Positions 48,095 to 57,381 are shown, counted from the first letter of the stretch. The stretch: DNA of 64,000 bases from Sysuimicrobium calidum (GCA_031459935.1 JAVKHN010000004.1:33434-97433); one strand, 5' to 3'. Notes: a model not told the origin generated them from the letters alone. Numbers and translations: made by a program.

Positions 48095-48969
48095 ACGCGC
48101 TCTTCCAGCTCCTTGAACCGTCCCAGGATCCCGGAGGGCCGGACTGCCAGGACCACTACGATGGCCAGGAGATAGATCACCTCGCTCCAGTGCGGTCCCA
48201 GTACCATGCTGGCGAGCACGGTTCCCATGCCCAGCAGGAGGGCGGCGAGGAGCAGACCTGCGGTCCGCTCTGTTCCTCCCGTGACGGTGAGGGCGAGGGC
48301 TACCAGGATGGCGTCGTATCCTAGGTTGATGGAGATGATGCCGAGCGGGAGCACCAGCACCGCGGCCACCGCGGCCAGCGCGCTTCCCAGGGCCACGCCG
48401 ATGGCCGCCATGCGGTCCTCATGCACGCCCATAGCGAGGGCCGTGTACTCCTCCTGGGCCATGGCCCGGAGGGCGAGCCCGGTACGGGTGGCGCGGCCGA
48501 ACCACCAGAGGAGCATGCCCAGCCCCGCCGCGGCCCCCACGATCACCAGCCGGTGACGATCCATGGTCACCCCGCCGATCGTCACGGAGCCGGAGAGGAC
48601 GGGAGGGAGATGGAACTCGTACGTGACGAGGCCCATCCACCGGAAGAGCTCCAGGAAGGCCACGCCCACCGCGAAGGTGGCCAGCACCTCCGCCAGGACG
48701 AGCCGACGCACCGGCCGGATCACCAGCCAGTACAGCAGCGTCCCGATGGCTGCCGCGAGGGCCACGGTGGCGGCCACGGCGAGGGGATAGGGCCAGTGCG
48801 CTTTGCGCAGCAGGTACCAGCAAGCGAACCCGGAGAGGATGTAGATCCCCCCGTGGGCGAAGTTGGGGATCCCGGAGATGCCGAAGGTCACGCTGAAGCC
48901 CAGCGCGATGAGCAGGAGCACCGCGGACTGCACGAGACCGTAAAGGAGTATGCTCAGGGCCTCGAACAC
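48091..48969 (-). CDS. livH: Branched-chain amino acid-type ABC transporter permease LivH
   Basis: A 292-residue permease with about 8 TM helices. GFSVTFGISGIPNFAHGGIY is the N-terminal LivH signature (nearly the usual LNFAHG) and the loop LRAMAQEEYTALAMGV is the coupling helix. GTG 48969 starts just before TM1. The ribosome site is weak. It follows livK by 56 bases. Confidence 0.92.
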   Translation of the reverse strand: MFEALSILLYGLVQSAVLLLIALGFSVTFGISGIPNFAHGGIYILSGFACWYLLRKAHWPYPLAVAATVALAAAIGTLLYWLVIRPVRRLVLAEVLATFAVGVAFLELFRWMGLVTYEFHLPPVLSGSVTIGGVTMDRHRLVIVGAAAGLGMLLWWFGRATRTGLALRAMAQEEYTALAMGVHEDRMAAIGVALGSALAAVAAVLVLPLGIISINLGYDAILVALALTVTGGTERTAGLLLAALLLGMGTVLASMVLGPHWSEVIYLLAIVVVLAVRPSGILGRFKELEERV

Positions 48970-49025
48970 GGAGCTACCGATTTCTCCCGGCGTGGCGCGC
49001 GGGGTTTCAGGGCCATGCGGTCGGG

Positions 49026-50306
49026 CTACCGTCGCAGCTCCGCTGGCAGGCGGATCTCGTCCTCCGCGGCGATCTCCGGCCAGACCACCACCCGGCGGCC
49101 CGGAGCCCGCCACTGGAAGGCCAGGCTGATGGCGGTCTCGTGGGGCAGGCCCCCGTACACCACTTGGTGCCGCTCGTTGAACCGGATCCTTCCGATCACG
49201 CCCTCCATATCCGTCCTGCGGATCTCGTCCGCCACCCGGTCCGCTTCCAGGGTGCCGGCCCGTTCTATGGCCGCGGCCACCACGTACACCGCGTCGTAGG
49301 AAGGCCCGGGGCCGTGCCCACCGAGGCGGAGGCGGGCTTCCTCCCCGTACTTCCGGCCGTACGCGCGGTTGAAGTGCACGGACTTCGACAGGGCCTTTAC
49401 GGCAATGGCGCCCGGCTCGTGCAGGAACTGCACGAAACCGTCCACCGCCCCCTCAAAGGTTTGCCAGGCGGTGCCCGGGACCACGGGGACCACGTATCCC
49501 GCCATCAGGACGGGGAGTCGGGCGGTTCTCACCTGCTTGACGAGGATGCCGGCCTGGGGCATGTCGAACACGGGTACGAGGATCTGCGCGCGGCCGCTCT
49601 GCGCGCGGATCACGGTGGCGGAGAAGTCCGTGGCGCCCGTAGGGTACGCGTCGCTGCCCACCACGGTCCAGCCCGATTGCCGGGCCCAGGTCTCCAGGAT
49701 GCTCACGGTTCCCTTGGCCCACAGCACATCCTGGTAGGCGAAGTGGACCCGGGAAAGTCCATAGCGGGACTTGACGAATCCCAGCACCCGGGCTAGGTTG
49801 CCCGCGAAGTACTCGCTCTGCAGGCCCATGCGGAAGAGATACCGGTACTTGCCTGGGTCGCTGGCGACGCGCTGCTCAAACAGGGGCGTCATGGCAATGG
49901 TAACGATGTAGGGGACCCGGTAGCGGGCGATGACGTCCATGGACGCCAGCAGCACCTCGGATCGGAAGGCCCCCACCACGATGGCGTGGGGCCGCCGCTC
50001 CGTGATGAGCTTCTCCAGGGCCGCCAGAGCATCGTGGATGGGGATTCCGGGCTCGTGCTCCCGGGTGTCGATAGAGACCACCTGCAACGGGCGGCGCGCT
50101 CCGCCCACGCGCACACCCCCCCGGACGTTGATCTCCTCCGCGGCCAGCTGTACCGCCCGCAGGGAATCCGCACCGTCGGAATGCCCGAGGGCGGTAGGGA
50201 CCCCCAGCACGATGGGCTCCGCAGGTCCCCCAAAGGCCGCGGGGAGACCCATCAGGGCGGCAAGGAGGAAAACCCAGAGCGCAAGCCCGGCGCGAAAACG
50301 GATCAT
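49026..50306 (-). CDS. livK: ABC transporter substrate-binding protein, LivJ/LivK-like
   Basis: A 426-residue exported protein. The signal peptide covers residues 1-26 (LALWVFLLAALMGLPAAFG). The mature part has the two-lobe periplasmic fold: VLGVPTALGHSDG, AVQLAAEEINVRGGV, AIVVGAFRSE and DAVYVVAAAIERAG. ATG 50306 is preceded by GGAGGGG. Since a CoA ligase and a thiolase lie in the same operon, the ligand may be an acid, such as an aromatic or fatty acid, instead of an amino acid (inference). Confidence 0.9.
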   Translation of the reverse strand: MIRFRAGLALWVFLLAALMGLPAAFGGPAEPIVLGVPTALGHSDGADSLRAVQLAAEEINVRGGVRVGGARRPLQVVSIDTREHEPGIPIHDALAALEKLITERRPHAIVVGAFRSEVLLASMDVIARYRVPYIVTIAMTPLFEQRVASDPGKYRYLFRMGLQSEYFAGNLARVLGFVKSRYGLSRVHFAYQDVLWAKGTVSILETWARQSGWTVVGSDAYPTGATDFSATVIRAQSGRAQILVPVFDMPQAGILVKQVRTARLPVLMAGYVVPVVPGTAWQTFEGAVDGFVQFLHEPGAIAVKALSKSVHFNRAYGRKYGEEARLRLGGHGPGPSYDAVYVVAAAIERAGTLEADRVADEIRRTDMEGVIGRIRFNERHQVVYGGLPHETAISLAFQWRAPGRRVVVWPEIAAEDEIRLPAELRR

Positions 50307-50451
50307 CCTTTTCCCCTCCGGACGAGCATCGCGGTCACCGGTTCCAGCTAAGGGCGAGCCGTATCCTCCCATCAATCCGCCGTTTGCACTAGTTCAGCGG
50401 CGTCCCCGGAGAGGCGGAGAGTTCCCGCTCAGTGGGACTTCCCGCACCCGG

Positions 50452-50480
50452 TTGCACGGCGGGGCAGAAGGTGGTTTGCT
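50452..50480 (+). promoter_or_regulatory. Possible promoter of the site-2 protease gene
   Basis: TTGCAC (50452-50457), a 17-base spacer and TTTGCT (50475-50480). Transcription would begin only a few bases before the ATG at 50490, giving an almost leaderless mRNA. Weak -10. Confidence 0.35.
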
Positions 50481-50489
50481 AGGCCCGGG

Positions 50490-51095
50490 ATGCCGGGTCT
50501 CGGTCTTCCGCACCTCCTCGCCACCGCGGTGGCGCTGCTCGTGGCGGTCACCGTGCACGAGTACGCCCACGCGTACACGGCCGTGCGGCTGGGGGATCCC
50601 ACGCCCAAGCGCCTGGGCCGCCTCACTCTGAATCCTCTTGCCCACCTGGACCCCTGGGGGACCCTGCTCCTGTTGCTCGCGGGGTTCGGGTGGGCGAAGC
50701 CCGTCCCCGTAAACCCCGCCTACTTTGCGGATCCCAGGCGGGGGATGCTGATGGTGGCCGCGGCGGGTCCCCTTGCCAACCTGGCCCTGCTGGGAGCCCT
50801 CGGGGCGCTCGCCCGCGCGGGCATCGTCCCGGAGCTGGGATGGCTCGGGGAGCTGTGGCTTCGCCTGCTCTACGTGAACGCGGTGCTGGCGGTCTTCAAC
50901 CTTCTCCCCGTGCCCCCTCTGGATGGCTCTCGCATCCTCGGAGCGCTCCTTCCCGGAGAGTGGGGGACTCTCTCTCTGCGCCTCCAACCCTACGGCCCGC
51001 TGATCCTCCTCGGGTTGGTCCTTTTGGGGTGGCTCGACCCCGTGATCCGGGCGCCGGTCCTGTGGCTCGTCCGCTGGGCCGCAGGTGGGGGATGA
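50490..51095 (+). CDS. Site-2 protease family metallopeptidase (M50, YwhC-like)
   Basis: A 201-residue membrane protein with about 5 TM helices. The zinc motif VHEYAHAY (His23, Glu24, His27) is in TM1. The third ligand is the Asp of LPVPPLDGSR in the NPDG-type motif. GWAKPVPVNP is typical of the short YwhC/RIP-like group without PDZ domain. Intramembrane cleavage; targets unknown. It is single and its stop is 1 base from the convergent AEC transporter. Confidence 0.9.
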   Translation: MPGLGLPHLLATAVALLVAVTVHEYAHAYTAVRLGDPTPKRLGRLTLNPLAHLDPWGTLLLLLAGFGWAKPVPVNPAYFADPRRGMLMVAAAGPLANLALLGALGALARAGIVPELGWLGELWLRLLYVNAVLAVFNLLPVPPLDGSRILGALLPGEWGTLSLRLQPYGPLILLGLVLLGWLDPVIRAPVLWLVRWAAGGG

Positions 51096-51096
51096 G

Positions 51097-51993
51097 CTAG
51101 GTCAGCAGGGCCAGGAGCACGGTGACGGTAGCGAAGCTCCCGAGGGTGGTGGCCACCACCGTGCCCGCCACGAATCCGGGATCGCACCGGAACTCCGAGG
51201 CGTACAGGAACGCGTTTACCGCGGAAGGCATGGCCGCCTGGAGAATGGCCACCCGGCGGACGAGACCCTCCAGGCCCACCGCGTGGGCGAGGCCCGCGGC
51301 CAGGAGCGGCGAGGCCACCAGGCGCAGGAGCACGGCGAGCCCCAGCGGCCGGGACCATCGGAGGGTGCGGGGCTGCACGAGCTGAATGCCGAGGGTGACC
51401 AGGAGGAGAGGGATGGCTCCCGCCGCGAGTAGGCGGACAGCCCGCTGGATGGGTTCCGGAGGGGCCCAGTGGAGGAGCAGGGCCAGGAGGGCGGCGGTGG
51501 CCGCGTACACCACGGGGAGCTCCAGCACGCTCCGGAGGGCGCGGCGTACTTCCCCGTCCGCTCCCCAGGCGGCCACGAGGCTTCCCAGGAGCGTCCCCAC
51601 GGTGCCCATGGTGACGAACACCACGAGAGCTAGGCGCAGCCCCTCCTCCCCGAAGGCGAGGAAGTTCAGGGGCAGGCCGTAGTTGCCCGCGTTGTACATC
51701 ACCACGGGCAGCAGGAAGGCACCCGTTTGCGGTCGGCCCAGCTTCAGGAAGCGGGCGGCGGCCAGCCCTCCGAGGAGGAGGCCGAGGAGGTGGAAGACCA
51801 CGGTGAGGACGAGGGGGAAAGCGTGCGCGGCTAGGGAGCTAGACCGCAGGAGGGAGTCGAAGACGAGAGCCGGACTGAACAGGTAGATGGAAACCGTGGA
51901 GAGGGATCGGACGTCCACGGGCCGGCGCCGGCCGAGCCAGGCACCAAGACCCGTGAGCAGGGCCACCGGGAGCATCACGTGAAAGAGCAGCAT
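51097..51993 (-). CDS. AEC family transporter (auxin efflux carrier/malonate-type)
   Basis: A 298-residue protein with about 10 TM helices in two inverted halves, with PVVMYNAGNYGLPLNFLAFG and LLLVTLGIQL near the crossover. AEC proteins export malonate, auxin or other organic anions; the substrate is unknown. It starts 9 bases after the speD stop on the same strand, so it may be co-transcribed with it. Confidence 0.82.
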   Translation of the reverse strand: MLLFHVMLPVALLTGLGAWLGRRRPVDVRSLSTVSIYLFSPALVFDSLLRSSSLAAHAFPLVLTVVFHLLGLLLGGLAAARFLKLGRPQTGAFLLPVVMYNAGNYGLPLNFLAFGEEGLRLALVVFVTMGTVGTLLGSLVAAWGADGEVRRALRSVLELPVVYAATAALLALLLHWAPPEPIQRAVRLLAAGAIPLLLVTLGIQLVQPRTLRWSRPLGLAVLLRLVASPLLAAGLAHAVGLEGLVRRVAILQAAMPSAVNAFLYASEFRCDPGFVAGTVVATTLGSFATVTVLLALLT

Positions 51994-52002
51994 GTGGCCG
52001 CG

Positions 52003-52512
52003 CTACGGGGAAGCTGGGGTGTTCGCGGGGGGAGCGCCTCTGCGCTTCCGGGAGCGGGATTTCCGCCTGGGGGAGCCGTTGCCCGGTTGCGGCAGCTCCT
52101 CCTCCCAGGTGACGATGCTGTGGAAGTACACGTGATCCCCCTCGTCAAGCCCCCGGGTGACCTCTGTGATGTGCACGTTCTTGGCCCCGAACTCCCGCAG
52201 GGCGTACTTCACTGCCTCCTCGGGCTGGGCCGTATCCCCGCAGGTGAAGATGTCGAGGGCCACGTATCCCACCTCCGGCCAGGTGTGGACGGAGAGATGG
52301 GACTCCGAGATGACCACCACCCCGCTCACCCCCGTGGGCGTGAACCGGTGGAAGGAGATGGCCCAGATCTGTACCCGGGCCACCTGGGCCGCCCGGGTGA
52401 GGATCTGCTCCACCCGATCCACCCGGCTGATGACCTCGGGATCACAGCCGGAGGCCTCCACGATGTAGTGGTGCCCCACGGTGTCCACCACGGGCGTTCC
52501 TCCCCTGCCCAC
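52003..52512 (-). CDS. speD: S-adenosylmethionine decarboxylase proenzyme
   Basis: A 169-residue SpeH/SpeD of the short bacterial type. VVISESHLSVHTWPE is the cleavage site: the Ser after Glu becomes the pyruvoyl group. VGYVALDIFTCGD follows with the Cys proton donor. It makes decarboxylated SAM for spermidine and longer polyamines, which thermophiles need. The last 25 residues are a basic, Pro-rich tail (SPRRKSRSRKRRG) beyond the usual about 130-residue core. GTG 52512 follows AGGAGGG. Confidence 0.92.
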   Translation of the reverse strand: MGRGGTPVVDTVGHHYIVEASGCDPEVISRVDRVEQILTRAAQVARVQIWAISFHRFTPTGVSGVVVISESHLSVHTWPEVGYVALDIFTCGDTAQPEEAVKYALREFGAKNVHITEVTRGLDEGDHVYFHSIVTWEEELPQPGNGSPRRKSRSRKRRGAPPANTPASP

Positions 52513-52593
52513 GGGTTCCCTCCTTACCTGCTGCGGGTCCGTCTCGGTCTCAACCCCCTAACCTGAGCCTTTTCGGCTTCCAAACACAGAGAA

Positions 52594-52617
52594 CCCTGGG
52601 TGCGTAAGCACCCAGGG
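52594..52617 (-). terminator. Hairpin between the export-protein gene and speD
   Basis: A perfect 10-bp stem (52594-52603 with 52608-52617) with a 4-base loop. On the minus strand it is followed by TTCTCTGTGTTT, a reasonable T-rich tail. It would end the operon that stops at 52710. Confidence 0.65.
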
Positions 52618-52635
52618 GGAATCCGATGATTGGAG

Positions 52636-52663
52636 CACCCCGCAGCGTGCACGCTGCGGGGTG
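52636..52663. repeat. Perfect 28-base palindrome upstream of speD
   Basis: CACCCCGCAGCGTG and its exact reverse complement adjoin with no spacer. It lies 19 bases from the hairpin at 52594-52617 in the 197-base gap. It could be a second terminator, or an operator for speD. Confidence 0.55.
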
Positions 52664-52709
52664 TCCTCACGGCGAACATGCTACGGAATGGAAGGAGGGG
52701 GGTCAAGTC

Positions 52710-53162
52710 CTACCAAATGCGCCGCAGGCCCTCCACCGCCCCGATGGAAACCGCCGTCACCACCAGGCCCGCGATGGCCACCCCGACGGCGATGGCCGCC
52801 CAGGCCTTGCCCCGGGGAAGCCCCAAAAGCCACGCGAGAAGGGTCCCCGCGTAGGCACCCGTGCCGGGAAGGGGCATGGCCACGAACAGGGCGAGGCCCA
52901 GGAGCTCGTACCGGTGCACGTAGGGGGTCCCCTGGCGGCGGATCCGATCCACCTGCCGCTTGATCCACCCGAACCGGGAGAGAAACCGGTGGTAGCAGAG
53001 ATCGAGGACGGTCCACCCGGGAGCGATGATCAGGAGATTGGTGAGGGTGCAGAGGAGAAAGGTCCTGAGCGGCGGATGTCCCTGGGCGAGGGCCACCGGG
53101 ATGGCGCCGCGCAGCTCCACCCACGGCACCAGGCTCAGGGCCGCGATCCACCACAGCTCCAT
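52710..53162 (-). CDS. Small multidrug-export-type membrane protein (COG2426)
   Basis: A 150-residue protein with about 4 TM helices. LVPWVELRGAIPVALAQG at the N-terminus and LGLALFVAMPLPGTGAYAGTLLAWLLG (shown in part) are the signature of the putative small multi-drug export family. Transport activity is not proven for the family. ATG 53162 overlaps the end of the thioesterase gene by 28 bases; the frame upstream of it is a shadow. Confidence 0.82.
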   Translation of the reverse strand: MELWWIAALSLVPWVELRGAIPVALAQGHPPLRTFLLCTLTNLLIIAPGWTVLDLCYHRFLSRFGWIKRQVDRIRRQGTPYVHRYELLGLALFVAMPLPGTGAYAGTLLAWLLGLPRGKAWAAIAVGVAIAGLVVTAVSIGAVEGLRRIW

Positions 53163-54112
53163 CTCAGGGTCTCCCGGCGGTGCAGACGCTGTGCGCGTCG
53201 CGCCATTGCCGCCTCGTACCGGGCCTGCTCCTCTGGCGTCTCCGGCACGTACGGCGGGAGGGGATGCGGCCTGCCCTCGGAATTCACGTGGACCAGGGTG
53301 ACGAAGGTGGTACACGTGTGCTGCATGGCTCCCGAAAACGGGTCCTCCACGCATACCCACAGGCCCACCTCCATGGAGCTGCGGCCCACGAAGTTCAGGG
53401 CGGCGAGCAGGTGCAGGATCTGTCCCACCCGCACGGGGTTCACGAAGTCCAGAGCGTCTACGGAGGCGGTCACCACGGGGCCCCGGGCGTACCGGGTGGC
53501 CACGATGGCTGCGTGCTCGTCCAGGAGCATCATGAGGTTTCCCGCAAACAGGAGGTTTCCTGGGATCGCGTCCTCTGGGAACACCATGCGGACGGACCGG
53601 ACTGTGTGGCGGGCAGGTTGCGGGATCTGGGGAGGCGCGCGGTGGGCCTCGATGCGCGCCAGGCGCTCCTCCCGCCGCTTCCGGGCTGCCCGCAGGAGCC
53701 GCTCCTCCTCCTCGGTCTCCGCCACCACCCGGGCGCCCACGGGCCGCGGCCGGCCCGCCTCGTCCACGGCCACGAAGGCGAGGTGGGCGGAGGTGGTGTG
53801 GCGTCGCGTCTCCGTCCTCGGGTCCTCCGCGTAAACCTCCACCTTTACTTCCAGGGAGGACCGTCCCACATCCGTCACCAGGGCTTCCAGGGTCACCACC
53901 TCCCCCACGCGCACGGGCCGGAGGAAGTTGAGCTCGTCCATGGCTCCCAGGACCACAGCCCCGCGGGCAAGGCGGGAGGCCGCGAGGGTTCCCGTGGTGG
54001 CGATCCACGCCATCATGCGACCGCCATAGAGGGATCCCTGGTCGTTTGCGTGTTCAGGGAAAACGATCTGCACCGTCTCCGCCCGCGTCTGCAGGATGCG
54101 GACCGTCCGCAT
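53135..54112 (-). CDS. Acyl-CoA thioesterase with two hotdog domains
   Basis: A 325-residue protein with tandem hotdog folds: residues 10-130, with FPEHANDQGSLYGGRMMAWI, and residues 175-295, with FPEDAIPGNLLFAGNLMMLLDE (each shown in part). The first repeat has the HANDQG catalytic-type segment; the second has DAIPGN instead. A charged linker (EEEERLLRAARKRREERLAR) joins them. It hydrolyses acyl-CoA esters. ATG 54112 overlaps the nadE stop by 1 base; the small export gene follows. Confidence 0.88.
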   Translation of the reverse strand: MRTVRILQTRAETVQIVFPEHANDQGSLYGGRMMAWIATTGTLAASRLARGAVVLGAMDELNFLRPVRVGEVVTLEALVTDVGRSSLEVKVEVYAEDPRTETRRHTTSAHLAFVAVDEAGRPRPVGARVVAETEEEERLLRAARKRREERLARIEAHRAPPQIPQPARHTVRSVRMVFPEDAIPGNLLFAGNLMMLLDEHAAIVATRYARGPVVTASVDALDFVNPVRVGQILHLLAALNFVGRSSMEVGLWVCVEDPFSGAMQHTCTTFVTLVHVNSEGRPHPLPPYVPETPEEQARYEAAMARRAQRLHRRETLRWSCGGSRP

Positions 54113-55878
54113 CAGCGGACGTCCCGGGCCGTACCGGCCGCGGCCTCCAGCTGGGTCCACGGCTGATACCAGGAGGTGATGGGGAGCCGGCGGTCGCGTC
54201 CGAAGGCCTTGGGCGTGATCTTCACGCCGGGCGGGGCTTGGCGGCGCTTGTACTCGCTGCGATCCACCATCCGCACCACCCTCGCCACGATCTCGGGATC
54301 GAACCCCGCCCGCACGATGTCCTCCGGGGGAGTATCCCGCTCCACGTACAGCTCCAGGATGGGATCGAGCACTTCATAGGGAGGGAGCTTCTCCTGGTCT
54401 GTTTGACCTGGCCGCAGCTCCGCAGTGGGCGGACGCAGGAACACCCCCTCCGGGATGACGGGGTGCTTTGCGTTGCGGTGGCGGGCAAGGGCGTACACCA
54501 GGGTCTTCGGCACATCCTTGAGTACCGCGAACCCGCCCGCCATGTCCCCGTACAGGGTGGCGTACCCCACACTCAGCTCGCTCTTGTTGCCCGTGGTGAG
54601 CACGATCCCTCCGAACTTGTTGGTGAGGGCCATGAGGAGGTTCCCGCGGATGCGGGCCTGGATGTTCTCCTCCGCCTCGTTCGGCCGCGTTCCCGCGAAA
54701 GGCCCGGCAAGCGCCTCCAGGTAGCTCCGGAAGATCTCCCCGATGGGGAGCACCAGGAGGCGAATTCCGAGGTTGCGCGCCAGCTCCTCCGCGTACCGCA
54801 TGCTTTCCTCGGAGGTGTAGGGGGAGGGCATGGAGACGCCCCAAACGTTCTCCGGTCCCAGGGCGTCCGTGGCGATGACGGCCACCAGGGACGAATCGAT
54901 CCCGCCCGAAAGCCCCACCACCACCCGGTGGAACCCGTTCTTCCGCACGTAGTCCCGGGTGCCCACCACCAGTGCCCGGTACACCTCCTCCAGGTCCGGC
55001 AGGGGTTCTGCCAGCAGGGGCTCTGCGGGGGGACGTGGACGGTCCCGCAGCCCCTCCAGCTCGATCACGGAGACGGGTGGAGCCTGGAGCGGGAACCGGT
55101 CGCTCTCCTCCACCCCCGTGCGGCGGGCTCGCAGGCGCCTAGCCCGCGCCACGTCCACGTCGCACACCACCAGGGCCTCCTCGAACTGCGGACCCCGGGC
55201 CAGCACCCGCCCCTCCTGGTCCACCACCACGCTGCCGCCGTCGAAGACCAGCTCGTCCTGCCCGCCCACCACGTTCACGTAGCACAGAACCACCCCGTGA
55301 TCCCGGGCCCGGGTGCGGAGCATCTCCTCCCGCTCCCGCCATTTGCCCCGATGGTAGGGGGAGCCGTTGATGTTGAAGGCGACGAGAGCTCCTGCCTGGG
55401 CCTGCACCGCGAGGGGACCATCCGGAAACCAGATGTCCTCGCAGATGTTCACCGCGATGGGGAGATCTCCCAGCCGGAAGACGGGCACGGATTCCCCAGG
55501 CGCGAAGTAGCGCTTCTCGTCGAAGACCCCGTAGTTGGGGAGCAGCCGCTTGTGATACACTCCCGCCACCCGGCCGCCCGCGCACACCGCGGCCGCGTTG
55601 TAGAGATAGGTGGCGCGGTCCACGAACCCCACCACCGCTACCAGGTCCACGGCATGGGCGGCGATCTCCTCCACCGCCCGCAGGTTTCCCTCCACGAAGT
55701 CCGGCTTGAGTACGAGGTCCTCCGGGGGATAGCCGGTGACCGCCAGCTCCGGGAAGAGCACCACGTCCGCACCGATCTCGCGGGCCTGCCGCAGCCGCTC
55801 CACGATGTGGCGAGCGTTGCCCTCCAGGTCCCCCACCACGGGGTTGATCTGTGCGAGTGCCACCCGCAGGGTCCGCAC
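54112..55878 (-). CDS. nadE: Glutamine-dependent NAD+ synthetase
   Basis: A 588-residue two-domain enzyme. The nitrilase-type glutaminase (residues 1-270) has Glu in FPELAVTGY, Lys in YHKRLLPNYG and Cys in VNICEDIW. The synthetase (residues 300-588) has the PP-loop VVVGLSGGIDSSLVA and NKSELSVGYATLYGD. It amidates nicotinate adenine dinucleotide with glutamine nitrogen. It works in the same pathway as nadA-nadC, 25 kb away. It sits 4 bases after the M20 peptidase gene. Confidence 0.96.
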   Translation of the reverse strand: MRTLRVALAQINPVVGDLEGNARHIVERLRQAREIGADVVLFPELAVTGYPPEDLVLKPDFVEGNLRAVEEIAAHAVDLVAVVGFVDRATYLYNAAAVCAGGRVAGVYHKRLLPNYGVFDEKRYFAPGESVPVFRLGDLPIAVNICEDIWFPDGPLAVQAQAGALVAFNINGSPYHRGKWREREEMLRTRARDHGVVLCYVNVVGGQDELVFDGGSVVVDQEGRVLARGPQFEEALVVCDVDVARARRLRARRTGVEESDRFPLQAPPVSVIELEGLRDRPRPPAEPLLAEPLPDLEEVYRALVVGTRDYVRKNGFHRVVVGLSGGIDSSLVAVIATDALGPENVWGVSMPSPYTSEESMRYAEELARNLGIRLLVLPIGEIFRSYLEALAGPFAGTRPNEAEENIQARIRGNLLMALTNKFGGIVLTTGNKSELSVGYATLYGDMAGGFAVLKDVPKTLVYALARHRNAKHPVIPEGVFLRPPTAELRPGQTDQEKLPPYEVLDPILELYVERDTPPEDIVRAGFDPEIVARVVRMVDRSEYKRRQAPPGVKITPKAFGRDRRLPITSWYQPWTQLEAAAGTARDVR

Positions 55879-55882
55879 GCCT

Positions 55883-57280
55883 CTAGAATATGCCAGGCGG
55901 TTGCGCCGCGGGTCGGAGCGTCTGGGCGATGTGGTGGAAGAACCGGATCACCCCCTCCACCCCGCCCCACAGCAGGGGGAGCTCCACCTTCTCGTTGGGC
56001 GCGTGGAGGTTGTCGTCAGGGAGTCCGAAGCCGGTGACCACCACCGGGAGCTTCAGGGTGCGGGCCAGCAGCTCCACCACGGGCACGGACCCGCCCTGGC
56101 GGATGAACCGGACCTCCGCCCCGTACGCCTCCCGCCACGCCCGGGCTGCGGCCTGTACCGCAGGCTCCTGCGGGGAGATCCTCCAGGGCCGTCCCGCGTA
56201 CAGTTTCCGGATCTCGACCCGGTAGGCGGGGTGGGTCCTGCGCAGGATGTACCGCTCGAAGGCCCGGTAGATCCGCTCGGGATCCTGGTCGGGCACCAGG
56301 CGCATGCTCACCTTCGCGGTGCACCGGGCGGGGAGCACGGTCTTGGCGCCCGGGCCCGTGAACCCTCCACTCAGCCCGTGGATCTCGAAGGTGGGCCGCG
56401 CCCACAGCCGTTCCAGCACGGAGAATCCCTCCTCCCCCACCACGCCGCGTGCACCGATCCGGCGTGCGAACGTGGCTTCATCAAACTTCAGCTCCTGCCA
56501 GCTGCGGCGCTCCTCCTCGTCCGGCAGCTGTACCCCGCGGTAGAAGCGCGGAATGCGCACGCGGCCCCGGCGATCCCAAATTCCCCCCAGCAGCCGCGTG
56601 GCCTCGTGGAAGGGGTTGGGGGCAGGGCCACCGAAGAGGCCGGAGTGGAGGTCTCCCTCCGGCCCCTGCCAGGTCACCTCCGCGTACAGAATCCCCCGGA
56701 GACCCACGGTGATGGCGGGGATCCCCCGGTCGAAGAAAGCGGAGTCCATCACGAGGGCGCAATCCGAGTGCAGCTTGCGACGGTGCCGGGCCACGTACGC
56801 GGAGACCTCCACACCGCTGCTCTCCTCCTCTCCCTCCACCAGCAGCTTCACGTTCACGGGAAGCCCGTCCGTGGCGAGCAGAGCCTCCAGAGCCGCTACC
56901 ACCGCGAAGACCTGCCCCTTATCGTCCGAGGCGCCCCGGGCGTAGAGCCGATCCCCCCGCACCGTGGGCTCGAAGGGCGGGGAATCCCACATCTCCAGAG
57001 GGTCCGCGGGCTGCACGTCGTAGTGGCCGTACACGAGTACGGTGGGGGCGTCCGGAACGCCCAGCCGCTCCGCGTACACAAGGGGGTGGTGCCGGACGGA
57101 AGGGATGATCTCCGTCCGCATCCCCATCCTTCGCAGCCGGTCCCCGAGCCAGTGGGCGGCCCGCTCGCAATCCGCGTCGTGCTCGGGAAGCGCGCTGATA
57201 CTGGGGATCCGCAGCCACTCCCCGAGTTCCTCCAGGAACCGGCCGCGGTGCTGGCGTGCGTACGCTAGGGCTCGGTCCAT
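55883..57280 (-). CDS. M20-family dipeptidase/peptidase
   Basis: A 465-residue metallopeptidase. Zinc ligands: His in LVYGHYDVQP, Asp in GASDDKGQ, Glu in VEGEEESSG with the preceding catalytic Glu, and a later His in LHAPNEK. A dimerisation domain is inserted at about residues 190-350. It resembles the DUG1/carnosinase-like group. First gene of the leftward operon with nadE, the thioesterase and the export protein. Confidence 0.92.
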   Translation of the reverse strand: MDRALAYARQHRGRFLEELGEWLRIPSISALPEHDADCERAAHWLGDRLRRMGMRTEIIPSVRHHPLVYAERLGVPDAPTVLVYGHYDVQPADPLEMWDSPPFEPTVRGDRLYARGASDDKGQVFAVVAALEALLATDGLPVNVKLLVEGEEESSGVEVSAYVARHRRKLHSDCALVMDSAFFDRGIPAITVGLRGILYAEVTWQGPEGDLHSGLFGGPAPNPFHEATRLLGGIWDRRGRVRIPRFYRGVQLPDEEERRSWQELKFDEATFARRIGARGVVGEEGFSVLERLWARPTFEIHGLSGGFTGPGAKTVLPARCTAKVSMRLVPDQDPERIYRAFERYILRRTHPAYRVEIRKLYAGRPWRISPQEPAVQAAARAWREAYGAEVRFIRQGGSVPVVELLARTLKLPVVVTGFGLPDDNLHAPNEKVELPLLWGGVEGVIRFFHHIAQTLRPAAQPPGIF

Positions 57281-57381
57281 GGTCCGCTTCTCCGGTGAGC
57301 GAGTGGGTGCTCCCTCCCGCTATTCGCCGTTCCCCCCTTCTCCCCTGCTGCCGTGCCGCATGCGGTATGCTGAAAGGCGGA

